From NCBI RefSeq assembly GCF_947499705.1, contig NZ_CANMPJ010000001.1, forward strand, positions 1,461,501-1,525,500: a stretch of 64,000 bases of DNA, read 5' to 3'. The stretch is from an uncultured Erythrobacter sp. Lineage in GTDB: Bacteria; Pseudomonadota; Alphaproteobacteria; Sphingomonadales; Sphingomonadaceae. Under the pieces are notes generated by a model. It did not search any database and was not told where the DNA came from. It worked only from the letters and a program-made list of their open reading frames with translations. Each line of letters opens with the position of its first letter. Positions within the stretch are counted from its first letter, which is position 1. Positions 1 through 8,103 of the stretch are shown here, in pieces. The position numbers and the translations under genes were made by a program.

Positions 1-369
1 GTTGTCCTCTTCGCTCTTCACGGTGACTTTCTCGCTAAGCGCAGCAACGGCGGCGTTCATTTCGCCGCTGGTGTTGATGTTCTCGCCAAGCTTGGTCGAT
101 TTGATCACGCGTTCGAGATTGACGTTGCTCGCAAGCGTCTGACGGACGCGCTGGATCTCTTCCTTGCCGTCTCCAGCAATTCCGAGCTGTTCCGACAGCA
201 CATCATCAACATCGACATAGATACGCGCTTTGGATTCGTAGGAGTTGGGGATCATCGCGATCACCAGCCACCCTAGCAGGCACACGCCCCACGCGACCGC
301 AATCGCGAGCCAGCGGCGGTGCCAGACCGAATAAAGCGCTGTGCGCAGTTCTTCGAAGATTTCGCTCAT
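1..369 (-). CDS. XrtA-system polysaccharide chain-length determinant (Wzz-like), N-terminal part
   Basis: Only the first 123 residues lie in the window; the gene runs off the left edge. The ATG is at 369-367. A cytoplasmic basic N-terminus is followed by a membrane segment at about residues 21-41 and then the periplasmic start of a Wzz domain (an SYESKARIYVDVDDVL-type strand). This is the usual N-terminus of GumC/EpsF chain-length regulators, which set exopolysaccharide chain length in the inner membrane. The export lipoprotein gene lies 15 bases upstream on the same strand, so the two are probably co-transcribed. The XrtA assignment rests on the neighbours at 1218-6910. Confidence 0.85.
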   Translation of the reverse strand, partial: MSEIFEELRTALYSVWHRRWLAIAVAWGVCLLGWLVIAMIPNSYESKARIYVDVDDVLSEQLGIAGDGKEEIQRVRQTLASNVNLERVIKSTKLGENINTSGEMNAAVAALSEKVTVKSEEDN

Positions 370-384
370 TTGTCAGGGCGGCCC

Positions 385-1032
385 TTAAAAACGGCTCTCA
401 GGAATGGAGATTGTGTCGCCAGGCTTCAGCGCGACATTCGCGGTCGCGTCTCCCTTGTTGAGGAGATCTTTGAGGCGCAGGCGGTAGATCTTGTTCTCTT
501 TGGCCTTGCCGTCGAAACGGGTCAGCGTCGCGCGGTTACCAGCGGCAAATTCGCCCAAACCGCCAACGGCGATCATCGCATCAAGCACTGTCATGTTGGC
601 GCGGTAAGCAAGCGCGGCCGGCTCAGCGCCAGCGCCAGTTATCCGGATCTGCTGCGGCAGAGCGCCGTTAAACTCATTGACGATGACCGAGACGATCGGC
701 TGCTCGATATACTCGCTCAGCTTCTCTTTGATGTCGTCCTGCAGCTCCGTAGGCGTCTTGCCAACGGCAACCATATCCCGGACCAGTGGGATCGTGATCC
801 GGCCGTCAGGGCGGACCTGAATCTTTTCGGCGCTGAGTTCGGGATTACGCCAGACATGAATGGTGACTTCGTCCAGCGGGCCTAGAATGTAATCCTCGCT
901 CGGCGCTTCAGCTTGAGTGCTGTTGAACGTTGCCGGGGGAAGCTGCGTGCTGGGGCCACCGCTACAGGCAGCTAGAAAAGCCGTTGCGAGAGCGGTTCCC
1001 GCGATAGGGGTTAATGACAGCGAGTTGAGCAT
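385..1032 (-). CDS. XrtA/PEP-CTERM exopolysaccharide export lipoprotein (Wza/EpsE family)
   Basis: 215 residues. A hydrophobic signal ends in a lipobox (LAAC, Cys23), so this should be an outer-membrane lipoprotein. A Poly_export domain follows (about residues 48-120, starting with a YILGPLDEVTI-type strand), then one SLBB-like domain (about 120-205). It would form or gate the outer-membrane pore for exopolysaccharide. The length matches the short export protein of exosortase systems rather than full-length Wza. An AAGGA Shine-Dalgarno sequence lies 9 bases before the ATG, and a 15-bp palindrome lies just upstream. Confidence 0.9.
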   Translation of the reverse strand: MLNSLSLTPIAGTALATAFLAACSGGPSTQLPPATFNSTQAEAPSEDYILGPLDEVTIHVWRNPELSAEKIQVRPDGRITIPLVRDMVAVGKTPTELQDDIKEKLSEYIEQPIVSVIVNEFNGALPQQIRITGAGAEPAALAYRANMTVLDAMIAVGGLGEFAAGNRATLTRFDGKAKENKIYRLRLKDLLNKGDATANVALKPGDTISIPESRF

Positions 1033-1043
1033 CTATGCAAATC

Positions 1044-1058
1044 CTTGGTCTGACCAAG
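1044..1058. promoter_or_regulatory. 15-bp palindrome in the leader of the export lipoprotein gene
   Basis: Two perfect 7-bp arms, cttggtc and gaccaag, are separated by one base. The centre lies about 19 bases upstream of the ATG at 1032. It could be an operator, or a leader hairpin near the ribosome-binding site. No cognate regulator is evident in the window. Confidence 0.35.
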
Positions 1059-1171
1059 CGGAGCACAATGCTTAAGCGCAGGAGCGACCTGCAGCACCGG
1101 ATCCGCGAATGACCCGATCTTTCTCGCTGATAATGGTGAACATAATGTTAGGAATAACCGGCGAAATCAGG

Positions 1172-1194
1172 CGCTATCCCGTTTCGGGACAGCG
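1172..1194 (-). terminator. Stem-loop downstream of the PLP decarboxylase gene
   Basis: A 10-bp stem with one mismatch (cgctatcccg against cgggacagcg) encloses a 3-base loop, 24 bases past the decarboxylase stop codon. No T-run follows on the minus strand, so as an intrinsic terminator it is weak. It may instead protect a 3' end. Confidence 0.4.
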
Positions 1195-1217
1195 GTTTTG
1201 CGCAGGTTAACGAGACA

Positions 1218-2450
1218 CTAAACCAGCATCTCTGCTGCTGGGCCATGGCCAAGGAATGCCGAGGGGCTGGAGGTCGCGCCGTAAGCGCCTGCGCAAAACA
1301 CCGCGACGATGTCTCCAACGCCGGCACGCGGCATTATGGCCTGATCGGCGAGCCGATCGAGCGGAGTGCAAAGACACCCGACAATGTTAACCACATCGTC
1401 CGCTTCCGCGCCGAACTTCGAAGCAATCGCCACCGGGTAATTGCGGCGAACAACAGTGCCGAAATTGCCAGAAGCAGCGAGTTGGTGATGCAAGCCCCCG
1501 TCAGTCACGAGGTAAGTTGTACCGTGGCTCTCCTTACGGTCGATCACGCGGCAGAGATAAACCCCTGCTTCGCCTACGAGATAGCGCCCGAGCTCGAGGC
1601 ACAACTCGGTATTGGTCAGCGCTTCTGGAAGGTCGGCGACGTATCCGTGAAGCGCCTGTCCGATAGCTTTGAGATCTAGCGGCTCGTCACCAGGGAAATA
1701 GGGAATTCCAAATCCGCCGCCCATATTGAGCTTGGGCAGCATGGTCCCGATCGAATCGGACAATTCCGCCGCCAGTTTCAGCACGTTACCTTGGGTTTCA
1801 ATGATCGCATCTGCGCTCAAGGCCTGGCTGCCGGTGAAGATATGCAGTCCGCGCCATTCAGCACCTTCAGCAATGACCTGCTTGGCAAGAGAAGGCACCT
1901 TATCCGCGTCCACACCGAACTGCTTGGCTCCCCCGCCCATCTTCATGCCCGAGCCCTTTAGCTCAAAGGATGGATTGACCCGGATGGCGATGCGCGGCGC
2001 TTTGCCAATACGCTGCCCGATCGCGAGGGAACGCTCTGCCTCGCCCGCGGATTCGCAATTGAGCGTCACACCCCCGGCAATAGCCAATTCAAGTTCGTCA
2101 TCGCGCTTGCCAGGCCCCGCAAAGCTAACTCGGGCCGGATCGATACCGGCAGCTTGTGTCATTGTGAACTCGCCGGAAGAGGCGATGTCGAAACCGTCGA
2201 CAAGCGGCTCCATATGGGAGATCACATCAGGATGCGGGTTGGCTTTGATTGCGAAGTTCAGCCCAATCCGATCTGGCAAAGCCGCGCGCAGATCAGCGAC
2301 ACGAGCGCCAAGCAGATCGCGGGAATAGACGAAGAGAGGCGTACGGCCTGCCTCGGCCACAAGCTCGCTGGCACGCCGCCCACCGATAGCGAGTTCGCCG
2401 CCAATTGCCTCATATCCGGCTGGAATTGGACCGACAGGCTTTGTCTTCAT
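1218..2450 (-). CDS. Exosortase A-associated pyridoxal-dependent decarboxylase (fold type III)
   Basis: 410 residues from the ATG at 2450, which overlaps the stop of the upstream ligase gene as ATGA; this coupling fixes the start. It has the fold-type III PLP plan of ornithine and diaminopimelate decarboxylases: FAIKANPHPD with the PLP-binding Lys at residue 69, a glycine-rich GGGFGIPYF phosphate-binding loop, an ELGRYLVGEAG segment and a C-terminal GCLCTPLDRL active-site motif. The family is known as TIGR03099, found beside exosortase A genes; its substrate has not been established. It presumably decarboxylates an amino acid used in decorating the exopolysaccharide or a linked metabolite, but this is inference. 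Confidence 0.9.
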   Translation of the reverse strand: MKTKPVGPIPAGYEAIGGELAIGGRRASELVAEAGRTPLFVYSRDLLGARVADLRAALPDRIGLNFAIKANPHPDVISHMEPLVDGFDIASSGEFTMTQAAGIDPARVSFAGPGKRDDELELAIAGGVTLNCESAGEAERSLAIGQRIGKAPRIAIRVNPSFELKGSGMKMGGGAKQFGVDADKVPSLAKQVIAEGAEWRGLHIFTGSQALSADAIIETQGNVLKLAAELSDSIGTMLPKLNMGGGFGIPYFPGDEPLDLKAIGQALHGYVADLPEALTNTELCLELGRYLVGEAGVYLCRVIDRKESHGTTYLVTDGGLHHQLAASGNFGTVVRRNYPVAIASKFGAEADDVVNIVGCLCTPLDRLADQAIMPRAGVGDIVAVFCAGAYGATSSPSAFLGHGPAAEMLV

Positions 2451-3982
2451 TGACTCAATTCCCTGTAGAGTGCCGTGCGATCGATCTTGCCATTCGGATT
2501 CAGCGGCATGGCATCGCGCCAATGGATCACCCGAGGTTGCATGAAATTCGGCAATTCAGCCTTGAGCAGTTTCGCAAGTTCTGCACGCTCATTCTCGTTC
2601 TTAGTCCCACGAACCACCAGGTGCACCGAGTGACCCAGTCGTTCATCGGGAATGCCCAGCGCTACCGCTTCCTGAACTAGATCAGTCGCGATGGCGGCCT
2701 CTTCGACCTCCTGCGGGCTAATCCGGTTGCCAGCGCTCTTTATCATCGCGTCGCGCCTTCCGACGAAATACAGCAAGCCGTCTTCGTCTCGTTTGACCCG
2801 ATCTCCAGACCATACAGCGGTGCCGCCATAGGTCGAATGAGGCGGAGCGGGTTTGAAACGTTCTGCAGTCCGCTCCTCGTCCTGCCAATATCCTTGGGCG
2901 ACAAGGGGACCGCAATGCACCAACTCGCCCTCCTCGCCGGCTTCCGCCAGATCTCCGTCGTCGTTGATGACGAGAATCTCTGCGAAGGGGATAGCCTTAC
3001 CCATTGAAGTTGGATGACTATCCACAAGGTTGGGATCAAGAAAAGTTGAACGAAATGCTTCGGTCAACCCGTACATCGGGTACAGGTCAGCTTGTGAGAA
3101 TATGCCGCGAAGATCGCGTACCAGATCAATCGTAAGCGCACCGCCGCTATTGGTCAGGCGCCGCAGAGGAGAGCTCGCCTCCACCGACCAATCGAGTTCC
3201 GTAAGCTGGACCCAAAGTGGAGGGACCGCCGCAAGCGTTGTGACACCATGCTCGGCGCAGGCCTTCGCTACGTCCTTCGGAAAGAGAAAATCCAGTGGAA
3301 CGACACTTCCGCCGGCATACCAGGTGGAGATCAGCTGATTCTGTCCGTAGTCAAAGGAAAGCGGCAAGACCGCCAAGGTAACGTCGTCAGACGCGAGCTT
3401 TAGGTAGTGGGCAACGCTGACAGCACCGAGCCAGAGGTTTGCATGACTGAGCATCACCCCTTTGGGCCGACCGGTCGAACCGCTAGTGTAGAGTATTGCC
3501 GTAAGCTCGTCGGGATCAGCTTTCGATGGCCCATGTGCCAAGCCCGCCTCTTTTGCCGCATCGAGCGCCGCCTGCTCTTCCAACAGGACACATTCGCCGG
3601 TCAAATCATCGACTTCAAGCGACCGAAGGCGCGAGGCAGTTCCGATCAGCATAACAGCGCCGCTATCGGCGAGAATATGCGTCGCTTGCGCGCGTTTCAG
3701 AAGCGGGTTGATTGGCACATGCACCAATCCGGCTCGTGCAGCTGCCAGCGGCATCAGGCAGGTCAATTCGCCCTTCGCGGCCCAGGTCGCAACCCGCGCA
3801 CCCTTCTCCAGATTCTCGCGCGACAGCCAAGCGGCAAGTCGATCAACACGCAGTCTTAACTCATCGTGGTTAAACACCTCGCTGCGAAGCACCAATGCAG
3901 GCGCATCGCCATACCCGTTTTCACTCGCCAATTCGGCAAGGTGATCAAGCGGTCTAGGCGTTGAATCGATTGGGCTTTGCAT
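2447..3982 (-). CDS. Exosortase A-associated acyl-CoA ligase (AMP-forming)
   Basis: 511 residues. It is an ANL-superfamily adenylating enzyme with the P-loop YTSGSTGRPKG at about residues 165-175, a YPMYGLTEAF core motif and a C-terminal NPNGKIDR motif with the catalytic Lys. It corresponds to the TIGR03098 family linked to exosortase A. Because a carrier protein is encoded at 5098, the natural acceptor may be ACP rather than CoA (inference). The ATG at 3982 is preferred over the upstream non-ATG start at 4048, which would run into the divergent FemAB gene. The stop overlaps the decarboxylase start by 4 bases. Confidence 0.88.
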   Translation of the reverse strand: MQSPIDSTPRPLDHLAELASENGYGDAPALVLRSEVFNHDELRLRVDRLAAWLSRENLEKGARVATWAAKGELTCLMPLAAARAGLVHVPINPLLKRAQATHILADSGAVMLIGTASRLRSLEVDDLTGECVLLEEQAALDAAKEAGLAHGPSKADPDELTAILYTSGSTGRPKGVMLSHANLWLGAVSVAHYLKLASDDVTLAVLPLSFDYGQNQLISTWYAGGSVVPLDFLFPKDVAKACAEHGVTTLAAVPPLWVQLTELDWSVEASSPLRRLTNSGGALTIDLVRDLRGIFSQADLYPMYGLTEAFRSTFLDPNLVDSHPTSMGKAIPFAEILVINDDGDLAEAGEEGELVHCGPLVAQGYWQDEERTAERFKPAPPHSTYGGTAVWSGDRVKRDEDGLLYFVGRRDAMIKSAGNRISPQEVEEAAIATDLVQEAVALGIPDERLGHSVHLVVRGTKNENERAELAKLLKAELPNFMQPRVIHWRDAMPLNPNGKIDRTALYRELSQ

Positions 3983-4006
3983 GCGTATCCTAGGGAGCAC
4001 TATTCG

Positions 4007-5029
4007 GTGATCGAAGCGCGGTATCACGATAGCGTTAACGTCTTGCAAGAGCTGTTTGCAGATCGCACGCCTGCGCCCTCACCATTCGATCGCGCCGAAT
4101 GGTACGCATTGCTGGCACAAACGGGCCTTACACCTCTGATCGCTATCGCCACCGATTCCGACAGCAATGCGGCACTGGCGCTAACCGAGAATGAGGGACG
4201 GATCACGCCGCTGCGCAATTGGTACAGCTTCACCTGGCGGCAACTTGCGCCCGAAGGTCCGCAAGGCGACCGGTTGCTTGCCGAAATCGCGAGGCAGCTC
4301 AAATCACGGGGGCACCGCGTCACGCTGGAACCCGTGCCGAGCGAAGACGGGTCCGCTGAACGCTTGGCGTGTGCCTTCCGAACGGCTGGCTGGAGGGTCG
4401 AACTATCGCGCTGCGACCTGAACCATGTCCTGGATGTTCGGGGCCGGACTTTCGCGGAATACTGGGCATCGCGCCCGGGCCGCCTGCGCTCAACGCTCAA
4501 GCGCAAGGCGAAGAAGGTCGAAATCCACCTTCTGAATGAGTTTGATCCCGCAGCTTGGGAACACTACGAACGCATCTATGCGTCGAGCTGGAAGCCAGAC
4601 GAAGACCATCCCCAAATGCTCCGCGAATTTGCGCAGCACGAATCCAGCGCTGGTCGATTGCGGTTTGGCTTGGCGTTGGCAGACGAAGGACCCATCGCTG
4701 CTCAATTCTGGACGGTCGACAATGGCATCGCCTACATCCACAAGCTCGCCCATCTTGAAAGCCATCAAAAACTGTCAGCCGGGACGACACTGACAGCTGC
4801 CTTGTTCGAGCATGTGATAGACCGCGACAAAGTCTGGCTGGTCGATTTCGGGACCGGAGACCAACCCTACAAGGCCGACTGGATGGACAGCGTCCGCCCC
4901 CGCTACCGGATCGACTGTCTTGATATGAAACAACCGCGCGCATGGATCGACCTGACAAAGCTCGCCTACCAGCGTCTGCGGTCGGACGATGCCATCCCCG
5001 AACTTGCACCCGCGCCGGGTGCTGGCTAA
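4007..5029 (+). CDS. FemAB-family XrtA-associated transferase (GNAT fold)
   Basis: 340 residues from a GTG at 4007. An AGGGAG Shine-Dalgarno sequence at 3992-3997 supports this over the TTG at 3977. The C-terminal half has the double-GNAT features of FemAB/CelD-like proteins, including the GTGDQPYKADWM segment near residue 285. Relatives transfer aminoacyl or acyl groups to peptidoglycan or polysaccharide. The family (TIGR03019) occurs in exosortase A loci. It is divergent from the acyl ligase, with start codons only 24 bases apart, and leads the run towards the ACP and two hydrolases. Confidence 0.85.
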   Translation: MIEARYHDSVNVLQELFADRTPAPSPFDRAEWYALLAQTGLTPLIAIATDSDSNAALALTENEGRITPLRNWYSFTWRQLAPEGPQGDRLLAEIARQLKSRGHRVTLEPVPSEDGSAERLACAFRTAGWRVELSRCDLNHVLDVRGRTFAEYWASRPGRLRSTLKRKAKKVEIHLLNEFDPAAWEHYERIYASSWKPDEDHPQMLREFAQHESSAGRLRFGLALADEGPIAAQFWTVDNGIAYIHKLAHLESHQKLSAGTTLTAALFEHVIDRDKVWLVDFGTGDQPYKADWMDSVRPRYRIDCLDMKQPRAWIDLTKLAYQRLRSDDAIPELAPAPGAG

Positions 5030-5097
5030 GGCCGCGCACCACGAAAGGGCGCGCCACCGTAAGGAGCCGTAGCCGCCCCAACAGGGATTGAAGCTTG

Positions 5098-5415
5098 ATG
5101 AGCACCACTCCGGCAAGCAGCGAAGCAACCGATAAGTCGGGCCTTGGAATGAGCCGAGCGGAAATCGATCGCCGGCTCAAATCGGTCATTGCGGACGTGC
5201 TCGGCATCGATCCCGAGCAAGCCGACGCGTTTACGCCTGACACTGGTCTGTTCGGCCATCTTCCAGAATTGGATTCGATGGCTGTCGCTGGATTGCTGAC
5301 TGAAATGGAAGATCGGCTCGACATCGTGATCGATGACGACGACGTCGATGGTGAAATGCTTGAAACCTACGGCGGGCTACTGTCCTTCGCCGAAGCCAAG
5401 ATCATCGAAGGCTGA
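5098..5415 (+). CDS. Acyl carrier protein, exosortase A locus
   Basis: 105 residues from the ATG at 5098. A four-helix PP-binding domain carries a PELDSMAV motif with the phosphopantetheine-attachment Ser at residue 60. The acidic C-terminal helices (IDDDDVDGEM) are typical of carrier proteins. An N-terminal tail of about 20 residues is extra compared with housekeeping AcpP. It sits between the FemAB-like transferase and hydrolase 2, so it is probably the carrier loaded by the ligase at 2447-3982 (inference). Confidence 0.88.
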   Translation: MSTTPASSEATDKSGLGMSRAEIDRRLKSVIADVLGIDPEQADAFTPDTGLFGHLPELDSMAVAGLLTEMEDRLDIVIDDDDVDGEMLETYGGLLSFAEAKIIEG

Positions 5416-5441
5416 GCGTTGATCACCGGGACAGCTCGGTT

Positions 5442-6125
5442 GTGATTGGAACGTGGCAAGCGCCGCTACCAGACGGCAAATCTAGCGAGGAATTGCTGGT
5501 CTCTTTCGATGAGCAGCGCGCGGTGCGTGTGCTGGTTCTCCCGGCATGGTTCGATGAAGCCAACAAATTGCGGCGGTTGACGGTCGAAGTGATGCGGCGA
5601 CTGGACGGCGCGGGCGTGGATAGTTTCCTGCCCGATCTTCCGGGCTGCAACGAAAGTCTCGTGCTTCTAAGTGAACAGACAATCGAAAGTTGGCGAGAGG
5701 CTGCATTGGCTGCAGCGGACGCCTTTGACGCCACTCATGTCCTTAGCTTGCGATCGGGTGCGCTGATCGCTCCAGCTGCATTGTCGGGCTGGCGCTACGC
5801 GCCTCAATCAGGACCCAAGCTCCTTCGCGGCATGATCAGAGCGCGAACCATTTCTGCCCGAGAACAAGGGCTTGAAGAGACCACTGACCAACTGATGCAA
5901 ATGGGAAGAACCGTCGGTCTTACTCTAGGTGGATGGGATATCGGACCTGCCATGTTTCGTGAGTTGGAGGCAGCGGACGCCGACGACTCGGACACACAAG
6001 TCGAGATCGCTCAATCGACCGTCGGCGGTCCCGGCCTATGGCTTCGCGCCGAGCCTGACGAAAACGCGGCGCAGGCCGATGCCCTCGCCGCGATCATTGC
6101 GCTTGCCGTGGGTGAGAAGACATGA
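5442..6125 (+). CDS. Exosortase A system-associated hydrolase 2
   Basis: 227 residues from a GTG 26 bases after the ACP stop. It is an alpha/beta-hydrolase-like protein with a strand-oxyanion start (VRVLVLPAWFDEANKLRR) and the LPDLPGCNES segment characteristic of TIGR03101. I cannot see a classical GxSxG elbow, so the catalytic nature is unclear. It overlaps hydrolase 1 by ATGA, which indicates co-translation. The substrate is unknown; a thioesterase-like or ester-cleaving role on the carrier-bound product is possible. Confidence 0.8.
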   Translation: MIGTWQAPLPDGKSSEELLVSFDEQRAVRVLVLPAWFDEANKLRRLTVEVMRRLDGAGVDSFLPDLPGCNESLVLLSEQTIESWREAALAAADAFDATHVLSLRSGALIAPAALSGWRYAPQSGPKLLRGMIRARTISAREQGLEETTDQLMQMGRTVGLTLGGWDIGPAMFRELEAADADDSDTQVEIAQSTVGGPGLWLRAEPDENAAQADALAAIIALAVGEKT

Positions 6126-6910
6126 CCCGCCTGAGCCTCGATTTCGGGTGCGGAAGGCTGAAACTTGCCGGCACCCTTGATACCGCTCCCGGCACCACCG
6201 GACTTTTGCTGGTGAGCGGCGGCAATGAAGTGCGTTCGGGCGCGTTCTCGGGCCAATCACTGCTCGCGGCCAAAATCGCACGGACAGGCTTTTCCGTCTT
6301 TCGTTTCGACCGGCGCGGTATCGGCGACAGCGAAGGCGAAAATCGCGGCTTTCGCAGCAGCGAAGGCGACATCACAGCGGCGCTCAAGGCGTTTCGCGCG
6401 ATTGCCCCGCAGGTTGAGCGGGTGATCGGCTTTGGGAACTGCGATGCAGCCTCGGCGCTGATGTTGTCGAGTGGTGCCGGTTGCGATGGCTTGGTGCTGT
6501 CCAACCCATGGACCATTGAAGAAAGCGAAGACGGCGGAGAGGATGCATCCCCTCCCCCGGCGGCAATCCGTGCTCGCTACGCAGAAAAATTGAAAAATCC
6601 CAAAGAGATCGGTCGGTTGCTGCGCGGCGGCGTTGACCTTCGCAAACTTGCACGGGGACTGACCAAGTCTATTCGCTCTGACCCCGCCCCTTCGACCTTG
6701 GCCGATGAGATGCGCACCGGTCTGGACCAATTCTCTGGCCCTGCCAGAATTCTCCTCGCGACCGGTGATCGAACCGCACAAGTTTTTGAGCAGAGCTGGG
6801 ACAAGTCCGACGCTCGGATAGCGCGCTGCGAAGGCGCTGGACATGCCTATGTCGAACCGGCGCATCGCGAATGGCTGGAAGCGCAGATCCTCTCCGCGTT
6901 GCGCAGCTAA
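6122..6910 (+). CDS. Exosortase A system-associated hydrolase 1
   Basis: 262 residues, alpha/beta hydrolase fold. FDRRGIGDSEG resembles the segment after strand 4, and the nucleophile elbow reads GFGNCDAASA, with Cys where Ser is usual. That Cys is a feature I associate with the TIGR03100 family rather than a mutation. An Asp and a His (GHAYVEP near the C-terminus) complete a plausible triad. The start overlaps the previous stop (ATGA), and the stop overlaps the convergent RNA methyltransferase gene by 4 bases, leaving no room for a terminator. Confidence 0.85.
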   Translation: MTRLSLDFGCGRLKLAGTLDTAPGTTGLLLVSGGNEVRSGAFSGQSLLAAKIARTGFSVFRFDRRGIGDSEGENRGFRSSEGDITAALKAFRAIAPQVERVIGFGNCDAASALMLSSGAGCDGLVLSNPWTIEESEDGGEDASPPPAAIRARYAEKLKNPKEIGRLLRGGVDLRKLARGLTKSIRSDPAPSTLADEMRTGLDQFSGPARILLATGDRTAQVFEQSWDKSDARIARCEGAGHAYVEPAHREWLEAQILSALRS

Positions 6911-8103
6911 CGCACAAGCAAGCTGGTCAATTCCACATGTGTGGACCAGCGGAACTGGCCAATAGGCCGGAGCTTCGCGAGCTTGAAACCCGCTTCAACC
7001 AAAGTGGCCGCATCACGGGCCCAGCTTGAAGGATTGCAACTGACGTAGACAACCTTGCTCAAGGTGCTCGCCGCTATCTCGGCAATCTGCGCCTTCGCAC
7101 CCGCACGTGGCGGATCGAGTAGAATGGCATCGAACCGGCTGAGCTCGCTTGTCTGGAGCGGATTTCGGAAGAGGTCGCGGTGAAGCGGATGGACAGCCCC
7201 CTCCGCACGCACTGATCCAGCTTTGCAGGCAAGATGCGCCGCCTGATCCGCCTCGGCAGCAAGCACCTTGCGGCCATCGCGTAAGGCGAATGCGAACGTT
7301 CCGAGGCCTGAGAAGAGATCCGCCACCAATCGCGACCCGTCCAACCAAGCCCGAGCATCCGCAATCATCAGCGCCTCGGCGTCAGCTGTCGCTTGCAGGA
7401 AAGAGCCAGATGGCATCGGCACCGGTACGCCTGACAAGGTCATCGTGACAGGCTCGGGCTCCCACTGCGTTTCCCCGCCATAACCCTGATCGATGGTCAG
7501 GCGTGCAAGCCCATGATCCTTCGCAAAATCGATCGCTGCTTCGGTCGCGGCCAAGCCTTCCAATGGAAAATTGCTCAATCCAATATCAACTCCCTGATTG
7601 GCGAGTGCCAGTTGAGCATCAACTGCATTCTTTGGGCCATGAGTCGCGATAAACCCGCGCAGTGGCTCCACCAATGCCGTAAGTTCAGGCGCAATGACCG
7701 CACACTCCGCCAGATCAACGATCCGATGTGCGCCGCCCTCCCGAAAACCGAGCACAGCCCCCTGTTGCGTTCGCAGGCCATGCAGCGTTGCCCGGCGACG
7801 CGCGGCAGGAGGAGACAGATGCGTCGGCAGCACTTCGCCGATGTCCAAGCCTTGACCCTGAGCCGCGTTTACGACTCGGTCTCGGACAAAGCTCTCGAGA
7901 GTGGCTTCGTCGGCATGCTGAAGCTGACAGCCGCCGCAAGTGCCGAAGTGGCGGCAAGCAGGCGCTACATGGTGCGGTCCACGTGCGGTGATCGCCTTGC
8001 CATCGACCAAGTCGCCAGGAAGCGAGCCACGCACATGCAGGCCATCGGTGGTGACGCCATCGCCTTTTGCTGCAAGGCGGATGATTTGCTGCATTTCACT
8101 CAT
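6907..8103 (-). CDS. Class I SAM-dependent RNA uracil-5-methyltransferase (RumA/TrmA family)
   Basis: 398 residues from the ATG at 8103, which overlaps the upstream stop as ATGA. An N-terminal TRAM-like region carries CxxxxxCxxC (Cys50, 56, 59), and with Cys134 this gives the four ligands of the RlmD-type 4Fe-4S cluster. The C-terminal Rossmann domain has a DLFSGLGTFAFAL SAM loop, a LLDPPRAG motif and the catalytic VSCNP Cys. The enzyme would methylate C5 of a uridine in 23S rRNA or tRNA; which one cannot be told from sequence alone. Confidence 0.92.
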   Translation of the reverse strand: MSEMQQIIRLAAKGDGVTTDGLHVRGSLPGDLVDGKAITARGPHHVAPACRHFGTCGGCQLQHADEATLESFVRDRVVNAAQGQGLDIGEVLPTHLSPPAARRRATLHGLRTQQGAVLGFREGGAHRIVDLAECAVIAPELTALVEPLRGFIATHGPKNAVDAQLALANQGVDIGLSNFPLEGLAATEAAIDFAKDHGLARLTIDQGYGGETQWEPEPVTMTLSGVPVPMPSGSFLQATADAEALMIADARAWLDGSRLVADLFSGLGTFAFALRDGRKVLAAEADQAAHLACKAGSVRAEGAVHPLHRDLFRNPLQTSELSRFDAILLDPPRAGAKAQIAEIAASTLSKVVYVSCNPSSWARDAATLVEAGFKLAKLRPIGQFRWSTHVELTSLLVR

